Assembly: GCA_947475845.1 (NCBI GenBank)
Contig: CANJMO010000007.1
Span: 1 to 64,000 of the forward strand
Direction: 5' to 3'
DNA from: Caulobacteraceae bacterium
GTDB taxonomy: Bacteria > Pseudomonadota > Alphaproteobacteria > Caulobacterales > Caulobacteraceae
DNA length: 64,000 nt
The notes below the pieces were generated by a model. It saw only the letters and a program-made list of their open reading frames with translations, was not told the origin of the DNA and did not search any database. Position 1 is the stretch's first letter. Each line of letters opens with the position of its first letter. This document shows positions 46,705-54,162 of the stretch, piece after piece. The position numbers and the translations under genes are program-made.

Positions 46705-47226
46705 CTAGATGAACAGCGCCTTGTTGATCGGGATGCCGTTGGCTTCGCAGTAGCTGGTGTAGTGCTTGATGAACCAGAAGACATCGAGGGTCTCGGTCCA
46801 CTTGCCCTCCTGGTCGTAGAACTCCAGGGCGCCCTGGAGCCAGAAGATCGCCTTCATGCCGTCGGGGTGTTTGGACACCAGGGTATGGGCGGTGCCGGGA
46901 GTCTCGGTGATGAAGTCGCCGGGCGTGGCCACCCAGTCGTACTCCAGGTATTGAACGCTGCCCTCCAGCACCATGGCCGAGACTTGCCCGCGGTGCTTGT
47001 GCGTGCCCAGCCAGCCGCCGCCCTTCACCCACAGGATGTTGCAGTAGCTGTTGGTGCGCACGTCGAAGGTCAGGTGGCGGATGAAGGCGGTGTCGCCGAA
47101 CGGGACCCAGGGCGAGTCCTTTTCCGAGGCGCTGATGTAGGTCCCTTCGACCCCGTACTTCTGGATCATGTCGAGGTGCGGCTCGGGCACCTGGGTGATC
47201 TTGAACTGGGGCGCGCCGTCGTCCAT
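46705..47226 (-). CDS. Cupin dioxygenase, 2,4'-dihydroxyacetophenone dioxygenase-like
   Basis: 173 residues forming one cupin domain. The metal site is suggested by LGTHKHRGQVSAMVLEGSVQ (two His and one Glu region) and DFITETPGTAHTLVSKH (second-motif His). The DAD family cleaves the C-C bond between an aryl carbonyl and its alpha-hydroxy carbon with Fe and O2, giving an aromatic acid plus formate. Similarity to DAD is judged from the overall layout and the ending WFIKHYTSYCEANGIPINKA. It is the first gene of the MFS/ADH/SDR operon. GAGGAGA lies ten bases before the ATG. Confidence 0.72.
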   Translation of the reverse strand: MDDGAPQFKITQVPEPHLDMIQKYGVEGTYISASEKDSPWVPFGDTAFIRHLTFDVRTNSYCNILWVKGGGWLGTHKHRGQVSAMVLEGSVQYLEYDWVATPGDFITETPGTAHTLVSKHPDGMKAIFWLQGALEFYDQEGKWTETLDVFWFIKHYTSYCEANGIPINKALFI

Positions 47227-47328
47227 CGAACCGTCTCCTCGTCCTTCCCGCCTTATGCGTCCGGCGGATAGGGGATGTTAGCCGCCGCGACTCGCATGGC
47301 CATGGCGCAATCCATCCCTTCACGAAAA

Positions 47329-47400
47329 TGTATACACGGCCAAGGGGATCGCTGCGGCTTTCCCGCCCGGCACACCCACATAGCGGCCATTCGGTATACC
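47329..47400. promoter_or_regulatory. Two GTATAC-centred palindromes upstream of the cupin operon
   Basis: TGTATACA at 47329-47336 and GGTATACC at 47393-47400 are perfect 8-base palindromes with the same GTATAC core, about six helical turns apart, in the non-coding stretch upstream of the cupin ATG. They look like paired operator half-sites, for example of a GntR-type regulator, but no such gene is in the window. Function is inferred only. Confidence 0.35.
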
Positions 47401-47438
47401 GCGCCCCTCGCTCCGGCCGGTGTGCCGGCAAAGAAAAA

Positions 47439-47462
47439 GGCGGCCTCCTTTCGGAGACCGCC
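47439..47462 (-). terminator. Rho-independent terminator of the DUF6152 gene
   Basis: Read on the minus strand: GGCGGTCTCC, loop GAAA, GGAGGCCGCC, then CTTTTTC. The stem is 10 bp with one mismatch and a GNRA-type loop, followed by a T-run. It lies just after the DUF6152 stop and separates that gene from the cupin operon downstream. Confidence 0.85.
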
Positions 47463-47488
47463 CTGATCTTTTAGCCGGTGGCTCGCTC

Positions 47489-47872
47489 TTAGGAGCGGGC
47501 GCCGCCGACTTGCACGCCGCCGACGGTCACGGTCACGAGCGAACCGCCCGCGGTGCCGTCCTTCAGCGGGTGAACAACGGCCACGGCCTTGTCACCGGGC
47601 TTCAGCGAAGTGCGCTTCCAGCCTTGACGGGCCAGGCCATTGGGGCTGCCGCCTTCGATGGACCATTCGACTTCCTTGCCCGAAGCGTCCTTCACCATGA
47701 TCTGGATCCAGGAGTGGGGGTTGGTCCACTGGAATTCCTTGATGGTGCCGTCGAGGGTCAGGTTCTTCTGGCTGTCGAACATCGCGAACGAGTGGTGCGC
47801 GAACGCCGGGGCAGCCGCCAGGGCGACGGTGGCAAAGCCGGCCAGGGCCAGCATCTTCTTCGAAACTTGCAT
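47489..47872 (-). CDS. DUF6152 periplasmic protein
   Basis: 127 residues from an ATG seven bases after AGAAGGAG. A signal peptide (MLALAGFATVALAAAPAFA) is followed directly by the family hallmark HHSFAMFDSQKNLTLDGTI and FQWTNPHSWIQIMVKD, with GSPNGLARQGWKR further on. The paired His at the mature N-terminus could bind metal. DUF6152 proteins are periplasmic and of unknown function; from memory they tend to occur near aromatic or steroid catabolism genes in sphingomonads and relatives. It is monocistronic with its own terminator and divergent from the IclR regulator. Confidence 0.85.
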   Translation of the reverse strand: MQVSKKMLALAGFATVALAAAPAFAHHSFAMFDSQKNLTLDGTIKEFQWTNPHSWIQIMVKDASGKEVEWSIEGGSPNGLARQGWKRTSLKPGDKAVAVVHPLKDGTAGGSLVTVTVGGVQVGGARS

Positions 47873-47942
47873 AAAATGCTCCTTCTTGATCTCGACCATG
47901 GCCGCCAACAGGCGTGATGAGGGACCTATGTTCTACCATACT

Positions 47943-47976
47943 CCCGGATTTTTTTCACAATATTGCTAAATCCGGG
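47943..47976. promoter_or_regulatory. Perfect 9-bp inverted repeat upstream of DUF6152
   Basis: CCCGGATTT (47943-47951) and AAATCCGGG (47968-47976) are separated by 16 bases containing the inner palindrome CAATATTG (47958-47965). It lies 71-104 bases upstream of the DUF6152 ATG in the DUF6152/iclR gap. It is either an operator or an RNA hairpin in the leader; its position at a divergent promoter favours an operator. Confidence 0.5.
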
Positions 47977-48056
47977 TCGATGACGCTTTCAGACAGTCCG
48001 TTCTTCGGCTGTTGCCCAACCCCGCATGGCCTCGCGGGGTTGACCTGATCCCAGAG

Positions 48057-48093
48057 TGGGCGATATTCGCGCTCTGAAATCTATTATCGCCCA
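48057..48093. promoter_or_regulatory. Inverted pair of TGGGCGATA sites upstream of iclR
   Basis: TGGGCGATA at 48057-48065 and its exact inverse TATCGCCCA at 48085-48093 face each other across 19 bases, 42 bases before the iclR GTG. A third copy lies upstream of the secreted-protein pair at 49037. This is the layout expected for a dimeric autoregulator such as IclR. Seen directly; binding is inferred. Confidence 0.55.
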
Positions 48094-48134
48094 TATTACG
48101 CCGTTCAGGGCGTGCCGCCAAGGACGATCCATCC

Positions 48135-48974
48135 GTGACCGACACCGCCAAAACCCCGCGCGTACACGGCGCTCTGCGCGATCCGCCGTCCGCCGCCGAC
48201 ATGGAATCGTTCTCCGGCGATCCGCACTTCATGCTGTCCTTGGCTCGCGGCCTGCTGGTGCTGCAGGCCTTCGTCACCAACGGTCCCAAGTTGACCGTTT
48301 CGGAAGCGGCCAAGGTCACAGGCCTCGCCCGCGCTACAGCCCGCCGCTGCCTCTACACCCTGGAGAAGGTCGGCTACGTCGGCCCCGAGGGCAACGCCTT
48401 CGTCCTGGAATCGCGATTCCTGCCGCTGGCCCGGGCCTATCTGTCGAGCCTGGGCCCAGAGGGCTCGGTGCAGGTGGTGCTGGACCGTCTGCGCGACCAG
48501 ATCGACGAAACCTGCGCCATGGGCAAGCTGGACGGGGCGCAGATCCTCTACACCTCGGTGGCGAGGCGCAGCCACGCTCGCACCATGGGCGGAACCATGG
48601 GCCTGCGCGTGCCGGCCTTCTGCACCTCGATGGGCCGCATCCTGCTGGCGCAACTGGAGCCGGACGAGCTGGAGGCGGTGCTGGACAGCTTCCCGCCGGT
48701 CAAGTTCACCCAATTTACCGTGACCGATCCTGCCGAAGTCCGCGCCTGCATCCGGGAAGCCGGCCGCAACGGCTTCAGCATCAACGATCAGGAGCTCGAT
48801 CTGGGGCTGCGCGCCCTGTCGGTGCCGATCCACGACCACCGGGGGCGGGTGATCGCCGCGCTCAACGCGGGGGGCGAGGCCTCGCGCCTGTCCAACTCCC
48901 TGCTGGTGGGGCGCTTCCTGCCGCTGTTGCGCGAAGCGGCCAAAGAAATCAGCCAGTTGATCGAACAGGTCTAG
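48135..48974 (+). CDS. IclR-family transcriptional regulator (PcaR/PobR-like)
   Basis: 279 residues from a GTG. The winged helix-turn-helix covers about residues 32-92: FMLSLARGLLVLQAFVTNGP, LTVSEAAKVTGLARATARRC and LYTLEKVGYV. The effector domain follows, with GLRVPAFCTSMGRILLAQL and INDQELDLGLRALSVPIHDH, which is typical of the PcaU/PcaR/PobR branch that senses aromatic acids. It is divergent from DUF6152 and is followed by the secreted pair. It is the only regulator in the cluster, so it is the natural candidate to bind the TGGGCGATA sites. Confidence 0.9.
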   Translation: MTDTAKTPRVHGALRDPPSAADMESFSGDPHFMLSLARGLLVLQAFVTNGPKLTVSEAAKVTGLARATARRCLYTLEKVGYVGPEGNAFVLESRFLPLARAYLSSLGPEGSVQVVLDRLRDQIDETCAMGKLDGAQILYTSVARRSHARTMGGTMGLRVPAFCTSMGRILLAQLEPDELEAVLDSFPPVKFTQFTVTDPAEVRACIREAGRNGFSINDQELDLGLRALSVPIHDHRGRVIAALNAGGEASRLSNSLLVGRFLPLLREAAKEISQLIEQV

Positions 48975-49033
48975 CGTTGCGGCGCTGTTGACCTATCATG
49001 GTCGCGACCGCTACGCTGTGCGCTTACAGTACA

Positions 49034-49059
49034 CTTTGGGCGATAATCGGACACCAAAG
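49034..49059. promoter_or_regulatory. Third TGGGCGATA site, upstream of the secreted pair
   Basis: TGGGCGATAAT at 49037-49047 repeats the 11-mer found inverted at 48083-48093 upstream of iclR. Here it sits inside a second inverted repeat, CTTTGG (49034-49039) and CCAAAG (49054-49059). It lies about 42 bases before the start of the next gene, the same distance as the iclR sites. A shared regulator is inferred. Confidence 0.5.
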
Positions 49060-49100
49060 GCCGATCCAAAAATGGCCACACGGGAAGAGTGGAGGATAAG

Positions 49101-49922
49101 TTGAAAGCCGATCATCTGGCTAAGCTGGCCATGGGCGCCTGCGCCGTGGCTCTGTTGGGGGCGCCGCTGGCGCTGGCCCAGCGCGGACCGCAAACCGACG
49201 AACAGCAGGCCGCTCAGGCCAAGTTGTGGAACGCCCGCCCGGCGCCCAGCGACCCGCGCGATTTCCAGGGCGTCTGGTGGACGCGCGGCTACGACCGCAC
49301 CTTCCGCCCGGTGACCGATCCCTTCATGAACCCCAAGGAAGCGGCCAAGCTGTTGCCGTTGACGCCGCTGGAGGCCAAGAGCCGCCAGCATCACCTGGAC
49401 ATGGAAGAAGCCGGCACCCCGATCGTCGACGCCTCGACCGACTGCTATCCGCACGGCCTGCCGCGGATGCTCGCCTCGCCCTACCCGATCCAATACAATT
49501 ACTCGCCCGGCATGATCACGGTCCTGAACGAGGTGGCGCACAACATCCGCTACATCCACATGGACGGCAAACCCATGCCGAAGAACGAACCGCGCACCTA
49601 TCTCGGCTATTCGATCGGCCACTGGGAGGGCAATACCCTGGTGGTCGAGACCGACCACTTCAACGACAAGACCCAATTGGACGAGGAGTCCCTGTCGCAC
49701 GGGCTGAAGCTGCACCTGCACGAAGAGATCACCAAGTTCACCAACCGCTTCGGCGGCGTCGAGCTGCGCGACCTAATCACCATCACCGACCCGGACCACT
49801 ACACCAAGCCCTGGACCGCCGTGCGCACCTATCCGTGGCGCAGCGACATCAAGGTGTCGGAGTACACCTGTGAAGAAAACAACCGCAACAAGTCGGTGAA
49901 CGGCGTGACGGTGGCCAAATGA
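49101..49922 (+). CDS. Secreted protein of uncharacterised C-x2-HG-x-PR family, copy 1
   Basis: 273 residues from a TTG five bases after GGAGG (a GTG at 49089 is also in frame). The signal peptide is MGACAVALLGAPLALA, cut before QRGPQ. The mature part has FQGVWWTRGYDRTF, DCYPHGLPRMLASPYPIQYN, FLGHSIGHW-like YLGYSIGHWEGNTLVVETDH and TITDPDHYTKPWTAVRTY. I know this pattern from a large unnamed family of exported proteins common in sphingomonads and Caulobacterales near catabolic and TonB-receptor genes. The fold is probably beta-rich. No catalytic residues can be named; the single conserved Cys and the His are candidates. It is coupled to its paralogue by ATGA. Confidence 0.75.
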   Translation: MKADHLAKLAMGACAVALLGAPLALAQRGPQTDEQQAAQAKLWNARPAPSDPRDFQGVWWTRGYDRTFRPVTDPFMNPKEAAKLLPLTPLEAKSRQHHLDMEEAGTPIVDASTDCYPHGLPRMLASPYPIQYNYSPGMITVLNEVAHNIRYIHMDGKPMPKNEPRTYLGYSIGHWEGNTLVVETDHFNDKTQLDEESLSHGLKLHLHEEITKFTNRFGGVELRDLITITDPDHYTKPWTAVRTYPWRSDIKVSEYTCEENNRNKSVNGVTVAK

Positions 49923-50644
49923 CCAGCAAGATCAACCTGATGGCCTCGGCCAAACTGGCCGCGATCGCGGCTGTCGCCGGTCTGGCCCTGGCCCTGCCGG
50001 CGGCCGCCCAGCCCAACACCGCCGGCGGCGTTCCGATCTTCGGCGCGCCCAAGCCGGGCACACCCAACCTCAACGGAAAGTGGATCAACGCCACGCCGAT
50101 GGTGGCGCTGAAGCCGATCGGCGGCGGCGCTCCGCCCCTGACCGCCAAGGGCAAGGCCGAGTACGCCAAGAACAGGGCCAACCCGAAGTCCGACCCGATC
50201 AACGAGTGCCTGCTGCACGGCCAGCCGCGGCTGCTGTTCACCAAGTACCCGTTCATGATCATGCAGTACGAGACCCACGTCGACTTCGTGCACGAGGCCA
50301 ACCACACCTTCCAGATCACCTACTTCGGCGAGAAGCTCGATCCGGACGCAGACCCGATCTGGCTCGGCCACACCAGCGCCAAGTGGGAGGGCAAGACCCT
50401 GGTCATCGACGGCGAGACCTACAACGACCAAACCTGGCTCGACTACACCGGACTGCCGCACGGCACGCAGCTGAAGACCCAGGAGCGCTTCACCCTGTCC
50501 AAGGAAGGGAAGAGCATCGCCGGCAAGGTGACGATCACCGATCCGGAATACTTCACCAAGCCGTGGACGGCCGCCTTCACCCTGACCAAGCAGCCGGGCG
50601 GGACCTTGCGCCAGTTCGCCTGCATGGCCGACCACAAGATGTGA
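49919..50644 (+). CDS. Secreted protein of uncharacterised C-x2-HG-x-PR family, copy 2
   Basis: 241 residues. The signal peptide LAAIAAVAGLALALPAAAQ is followed by a shorter version of the same fold: LNGKWINATPMVAL, ECLLHGQPRLLFTKYPFMIM, HTSAKWEGKTLVIDGETYND, GLPHGTQLKTQERFTLS and TITDPEYFTKPWTAAFTLTK. The shared blocks (Cys-x-x-His-Gly-x-Pro-Arg, Trp-Glu-Gly-x-Thr-Leu-Val, Tyr/Phe-Thr-Lys-Pro-Trp-Thr-Ala) show that it is a paralogue of the preceding gene, whose stop it overlaps by ATGA. The two probably act together in the periplasm. A strong terminator follows. Function unknown. Confidence 0.75.
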   Translation: MTSKINLMASAKLAAIAAVAGLALALPAAAQPNTAGGVPIFGAPKPGTPNLNGKWINATPMVALKPIGGGAPPLTAKGKAEYAKNRANPKSDPINECLLHGQPRLLFTKYPFMIMQYETHVDFVHEANHTFQITYFGEKLDPDADPIWLGHTSAKWEGKTLVIDGETYNDQTWLDYTGLPHGTQLKTQERFTLSKEGKSIAGKVTITDPEYFTKPWTAAFTLTKQPGGTLRQFACMADHKM

Positions 50645-50669
50645 TCGCCGCAAGGCATGGACGATGACG

Positions 50670-50705
50670 GAGGGCGGACCCGAGGTCCGCCCTCTTTCGT
50701 TTTTG
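50670..50705 (+). terminator. Rho-independent terminator after the secreted pair
   Basis: GAGGGCGGACC, loop CGA, GGTCCGCCCTC: an 11-bp perfect stem followed by TTTCGTTTTT. It ends the iclR-side transcription unit before folD. Confidence 0.9.
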
Positions 50706-50749
50706 GACCGCCGGCGCTAGGCAGGGCCACAGGCGCCGAGGAGCAGGGC

Positions 50750-51646
50750 ATGACTCAGGCACAGATTATCGACGGCAAGGCATTCGCGGCCGGGCTGCGG
50801 GCGCGCATCGCCGAGGATGTCGCCAAGCTCAAGGCCCTGCACCGAATCCAGCCGGGCCTGGCCGTAGTGCTGGTGGGCGAGGATCCGGCCAGCCAGATCT
50901 ATGTGAAGAGCAAGGGTGAGCAGACCGAGGCCGCTGGCATGCGCTCGCAAACCTTCATCCTGCCTTCGACTACCTCGCAAACCGACCTGCTGCATCTGGT
51001 TTCGAAGCTGAACAACGACCCGGACACCCATGGCATCCTGGTCCAGCTGCCCCTGCCCGCCCATCTCGATCCGGCCCCGATCATCGCCGCCATCCATCCG
51101 GACAAGGACGTCGACGGCCTGACCGTGACCAACGCCGGACGGCTGGCTTCCGGCCTGCCGGGCCTGGTGTCGTGCACCCCCGCCGGCTGCCTGATGCTGA
51201 TCAAGGACGCGCTCGGCGACCTGACCGGCAAGACCGCCGTCGTCGTGGGCCGCTCCAACCTGATGGGCAAGCCGATGGCGCAGCTGCTGCTGCAGGCCGA
51301 TTGCACGGTGACCATCGCCCATTCACGCACCCGGGACCTGCCCGCCGTCTGCCGTCAGGCCGACATCCTGGTGGCCGCCGCGGGCCGCGCTGAGATGGTG
51401 CGCGGCGACTGGATCAAGCCCGGCGCGGTGGTGATCGACGTCGGCATCACCCGCCTGCCCGCGCGCGACCCGGAAAAGGCGGCGGCGGGCAAGACTCGCA
51501 TCGTCGGCGACGTGGCCTTCGACGAGGCGCTGCAGGTCGCGGGATGGATCACCCCGGTGCCCGGCGGCGTCGGCCCAATGACCATCGCCTGCCTGCTCAA
51601 CAACACCCTGATCGCCGCCCGGCGGTTGTCGGGCATCGAAGGCTAG
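50750..51646 (+). CDS. folD: Methylenetetrahydrofolate dehydrogenase/cyclohydrolase
   Basis: 298 residues from the ATG of [18 protein letters not shown]. Marks are [17 protein letters not shown] with the catalytic Lys, [46 protein letters not shown] (NADP site) and the end [19 protein letters not shown]. FolD interconverts 5,10-methylene-, methenyl- and 10-formyl-THF in the cytoplasm. It stands alone between the catabolic cluster and the convergent mla operon. A link to formate released by a DAD-type reaction is possible but not needed to explain a housekeeping gene. Confidence 0.96.
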   Translation: MTQAQIIDGKAFAAGLRARIAEDVAKLKALHRIQPGLAVVLVGEDPASQIYVKSKGEQTEAAGMRSQTFILPSTTSQTDLLHLVSKLNNDPDTHGILVQLPLPAHLDPAPIIAAIHPDKDVDGLTVTNAGRLASGLPGLVSCTPAGCLMLIKDALGDLTGKTAVVVGRSNLMGKPMAQLLLQADCTVTIAHSRTRDLPAVCRQADILVAAAGRAEMVRGDWIKPGAVVIDVGITRLPARDPEKAAAGKTRIVGDVAFDEALQVAGWITPVPGGVGPMTIACLLNNTLIAARRLSGIEG

Positions 51647-51659
51647 CTAGCGCTCAAGC

Positions 51660-52280
51660 CTACCGCGCGGGCGGCGGCGCGTTGGCCTGGGTCCAGTCGC
51701 GGATGTCGCCGACCACCTTGCCCACCGCGCTGTCGAAGCCGGCGACGATCGCCGTCTGGCGGTTGTCGGAAGCGGGGACGGTGCTCTCGAACATCTTCTC
51801 GGCGATGATCGTGCGGTCGGTGTTGCGGATCAGGGTGGCGCGGACCTGCACCACCACGCTGGGCCCCGGATAGCGGGCCTCGAAGGTGCGCACGTCCATC
51901 CGCAGCATGCTGGCGGCGCTCAGGGGTTCGCCGCGCTGGACCAGCCGCACGGGACTGGCGTCGAACGCCTTGACCACGACGTCGTCGAACAGCACCGAGG
52001 CCGGGCCGGCCCAGCGGGCACCGCCGATATAGGCCTGTTCTGCGCCGGTGGAAGTCAACAGGCGATCGCCTTGCGCGGCCGGCGGGAACGTCGTCGCCCC
52101 CTTGGCCACCGTCACGCCGCGCGCGGCGGGCGCCGCGGCGGCCGGCACGCCGGCGCCAAAGCTATACAGCTGCACCGGCTTGGCCTTGGGGAACAGAGAG
52201 ATACAGCCTCCCAGCGCCAGGGGCAGGACGAGGGTGAGGGCGAGCGGGCGCAGCGCCGTCTTGAGGGTCGGGTGGATCAC
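51660..52280 (-). CDS. ABC-type transport auxiliary lipoprotein (PqiC/LptE-like)
   Basis: 206 residues. The signal ends with a lipobox LALGGC, then ISLFPKAKPVQLYSFGAG. The family pattern continues with ARWAGPASVLFDDVVVKAFD, a strand-rich domain, and FESTVPASDNRQTAIVAGFD-SAVGKVV, typical of the DUF330/PqiC auxiliary lipoprotein of MCE-type lipid transporters. It probably docks the periplasmic MCE subunit to the outer membrane. It is the last gene of the mla-type operon; the ATG overlaps the mlaD stop. Confidence 0.88.
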   Translation of the reverse strand: MIHPTLKTALRPLALTLVLPLALGGCISLFPKAKPVQLYSFGAGVPAAAAPAARGVTVAKGATTFPPAAQGDRLLTSTGAEQAYIGGARWAGPASVLFDDVVVKAFDASPVRLVQRGEPLSAASMLRMDVRTFEARYPGPSVVVQVRATLIRNTDRTIIAEKMFESTVPASDNRQTAIVAGFDSAVGKVVGDIRDWTQANAPPPAR

Positions 52281-53215
52281 GGCTTGACCTCGATTTCCTT
52301 GGCCGGCGGCTTGGAGACCAGGGCTCCTGGGCTGCGTTCGGCTTCGTTGAGCACGCGGTTGAGGGATTCGGTGGCGGTCTGCAGGCTGCCCAGGGTGGAG
52401 GTCAGCTGCGGCAGGCCGTTGGTGGCGAAGTCGGAGGTCGGCCCCTCGAGCTTGCCCAGCATCTGCTGCGCCTGCTTGGAGGTGGCCTTCAGCGAGTCAG
52501 CGGCCTCGGCCAGGTTGGTCAGGGTGCGCTTGGCGTCGCCGTCCACAAGACCCTTGGCGGAGTCCGACAACTGGCCGACCTTCTGCAAGGTGATGTCCAT
52601 CGACTGCAGGGCATGCTGGGCGTCGGCGATCAGGGCACGCCGCTCGCGCAACTCGCCGGTGATGGCATGGACGTCGTCGAGCATGCCGGTGACGGTCTTC
52701 AGGTTGCCGTCCGACAGCAGGCGATTGACGCGGTCCAGCGCCTCGACGCTGCGCTGCAGGACCGTGCCGCCGCCTTCCAGCAGGTCGGCGAGCGCGCTCT
52801 TCTGGCTGCGGATCACGGGCACCTGGCCCTTGGGCGTGGCTTCCTTCAGCAGCTGGCGAGCGCGGGTGCCGGCGGTGATCTGCACATAGTTCACGCCGGT
52901 GATGCCCTGGGCTTCCAAGGTGGCGTAGCTGTCGGTGCGGATCGGCACGTCGGACGTCACCTTGATGCGCGAGATCACGCGGCTGGCGTTGACCGGATCG
53001 AGCGCGATGCGGGTCACCTCGCCGACCTTGATGCCGTTGAAGTGCACTTCAACGCCCTGCGAGATGCCGCGCACCGGGCCGTCGAAGACGATGTCGTAGA
53101 CATCGTAGTCGCGGGCGAAGCGGACCTGAGTCAGCCACAGAACGAAGGCTGCGAGGCCGACGAACAGGACCAGGGAGGCAAGGCCGACCATCGCGTAGTT
53201 GGCGTTTCTCTCCAT
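52277..53215 (-). CDS. mlaD: MCE-domain substrate-binding subunit of lipid ABC transporter
   Basis: 312 residues. One N-terminal membrane helix (GLASLVLFVGLAAFVLWLT) is followed by a single MCE domain (about 38-115) with GISQGVEVHFNGIKVGEVTR and LEAQGITGVNYVQITAG. A long helical coiled-coil region reaches the Pro-rich end. The MCE ring carries phospholipids across the periplasm. The helical C-terminus is longer than in E. coli MlaD, as is common in alphaproteobacteria. The ATG overlaps the mlaF stop (TGATG). Confidence 0.9.
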   Translation of the reverse strand: MERNANYAMVGLASLVLFVGLAAFVLWLTQVRFARDYDVYDIVFDGPVRGISQGVEVHFNGIKVGEVTRIALDPVNASRVISRIKVTSDVPIRTDSYATLEAQGITGVNYVQITAGTRARQLLKEATPKGQVPVIRSQKSALADLLEGGGTVLQRSVEALDRVNRLLSDGNLKTVTGMLDDVHAITGELRERRALIADAQHALQSMDITLQKVGQLSDSAKGLVDGDAKRTLTNLAEAADSLKATSKQAQQMLGKLEGPTSDFATNGLPQLTSTLGSLQTATESLNRVLNEAERSPGALVSKPPAKEIEVKP

Positions 53216-54162
53216 CAGGCAGCTCCTTGGGGACGGTCTTTGGCGGGCGCCTTGGCAGGGGCCTTGGCCAAATCTTTTTCGGTTGTATCCTGGGACAACG
53301 CTTCAGCCTTGGCGACGGCCTTGTGCTCGCTCGCGCCGTCTTCGGGCTTCTCTTCGGACTGGGCGGCGGCGCGGCCGCGCGGTCCGTTGAAATATTCCTG
53401 GATCCAGGGATGGGTGGTCTTCTTCAGCTCGGGAATAGTGCCCGAGGCCACGACCTTCTTATCGGCGATCACCGCCACCCGGTCGCAGATCGCATAGAGG
53501 GAATACAGGTCGTGGGTGATCATGAACACGGTCAGGCCGAGGCTCTCGGACAGGTCCCGGATCAGCTCGTCGAAAGCGCCCGCGCTGATCGGGTCCAGCC
53601 CCGAGGTCGGCTCGTCGAGGAACAGCAGGTCGGGATCGAGCGCCAGGGCGCGGGCCAGGGCGGCGCGCTTGCGCATGCCCCCGGACAGCTCGGCCGGCTT
53701 GAGGTCGCCGGCGTGGGGGGGCAGTCCGGTCAGCGCGATCTTGAGGTCGGCCAGTTCGTAGATGTCCGCTCGGGCCATGTCGGTGTGCTCGAAGAACGGC
53801 GCGGCGACGTTCTCGCGCACTGTCAGGTTCGAAAACAGCGCGCCGTTCTGGAACAGCACGCCCCAGCGCCGATCGATGGTCGCCATCTCATCCTGCGACG
53901 AGCGGTTGATGTCGACGCCGAAGACCTTGATCGTTCCGCCGTCCGGCTGCTTCAGCCCGATGATGGTGTTGAGCAGCACCGACTTGCCGGCGCCCGAGCC
54001 ACCGACCACGCCCAGCACTTCGCCGGCCTTGACGGTCAGGTCGAGGTTTTCATGAATGGTGCGATCGCCGAACGCGGACACCAGGCCGGCGACCTCGATC
54101 GGCGGCGGCTCGTCCACCTGCTGATCGGGGCGCACGGGAGCCTCGACGGCCTCGGCGCTCAT
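53215..54162 (-). CDS. mlaF: ATPase subunit of MCE-type lipid ABC transporter
   Basis: 315 residues from the ATG of MSAEAVEAPVRPDQQ, which overlaps the mlaE stop by ATGA. Walker A is GGSGAGKS, the Q-loop is WGVLFQNGALFSNLTVRENV, the ABC signature is LSGGMRKRAALARALALDPD, Walker B is LLFLDEPTSGLDP and the switch His is in FMITHDLYSLYAICDR. The GALFSNLTVRENVA form is typical of MlaF. The last 60 residues are an Ala/Lys/Glu-rich tail not needed for ATPase function. Confidence 0.93.
   Translation of the reverse strand: MSAEAVEAPVRPDQQVDEPPPIEVAGLVSAFGDRTIHENLDLTVKAGEVLGVVGGSGAGKSVLLNTIIGLKQPDGGTIKVFGVDINRSSQDEMATIDRRWGVLFQNGALFSNLTVRENVAAPFFEHTDMARADIYELADLKIALTGLPPHAGDLKPAELSGGMRKRAALARALALDPDLLFLDEPTSGLDPISAGAFDELIRDLSESLGLTVFMITHDLYSLYAICDRVAVIADKKVVASGTIPELKKTTHPWIQEYFNGPRGRAAAQSEEKPEDGASEHKAVAKAEALSQDTTEKDLAKAPAKAPAKDRPQGAA

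Noticed and set aside
49042-49047. GATAAT inside the TGGGCGATAAT site as a -10 promoter box
   Set aside because: No -35 hexamer is found at 16-18 bases upstream (TGCGCT is present), and the inverted twin upstream of iclR argues for protein binding.
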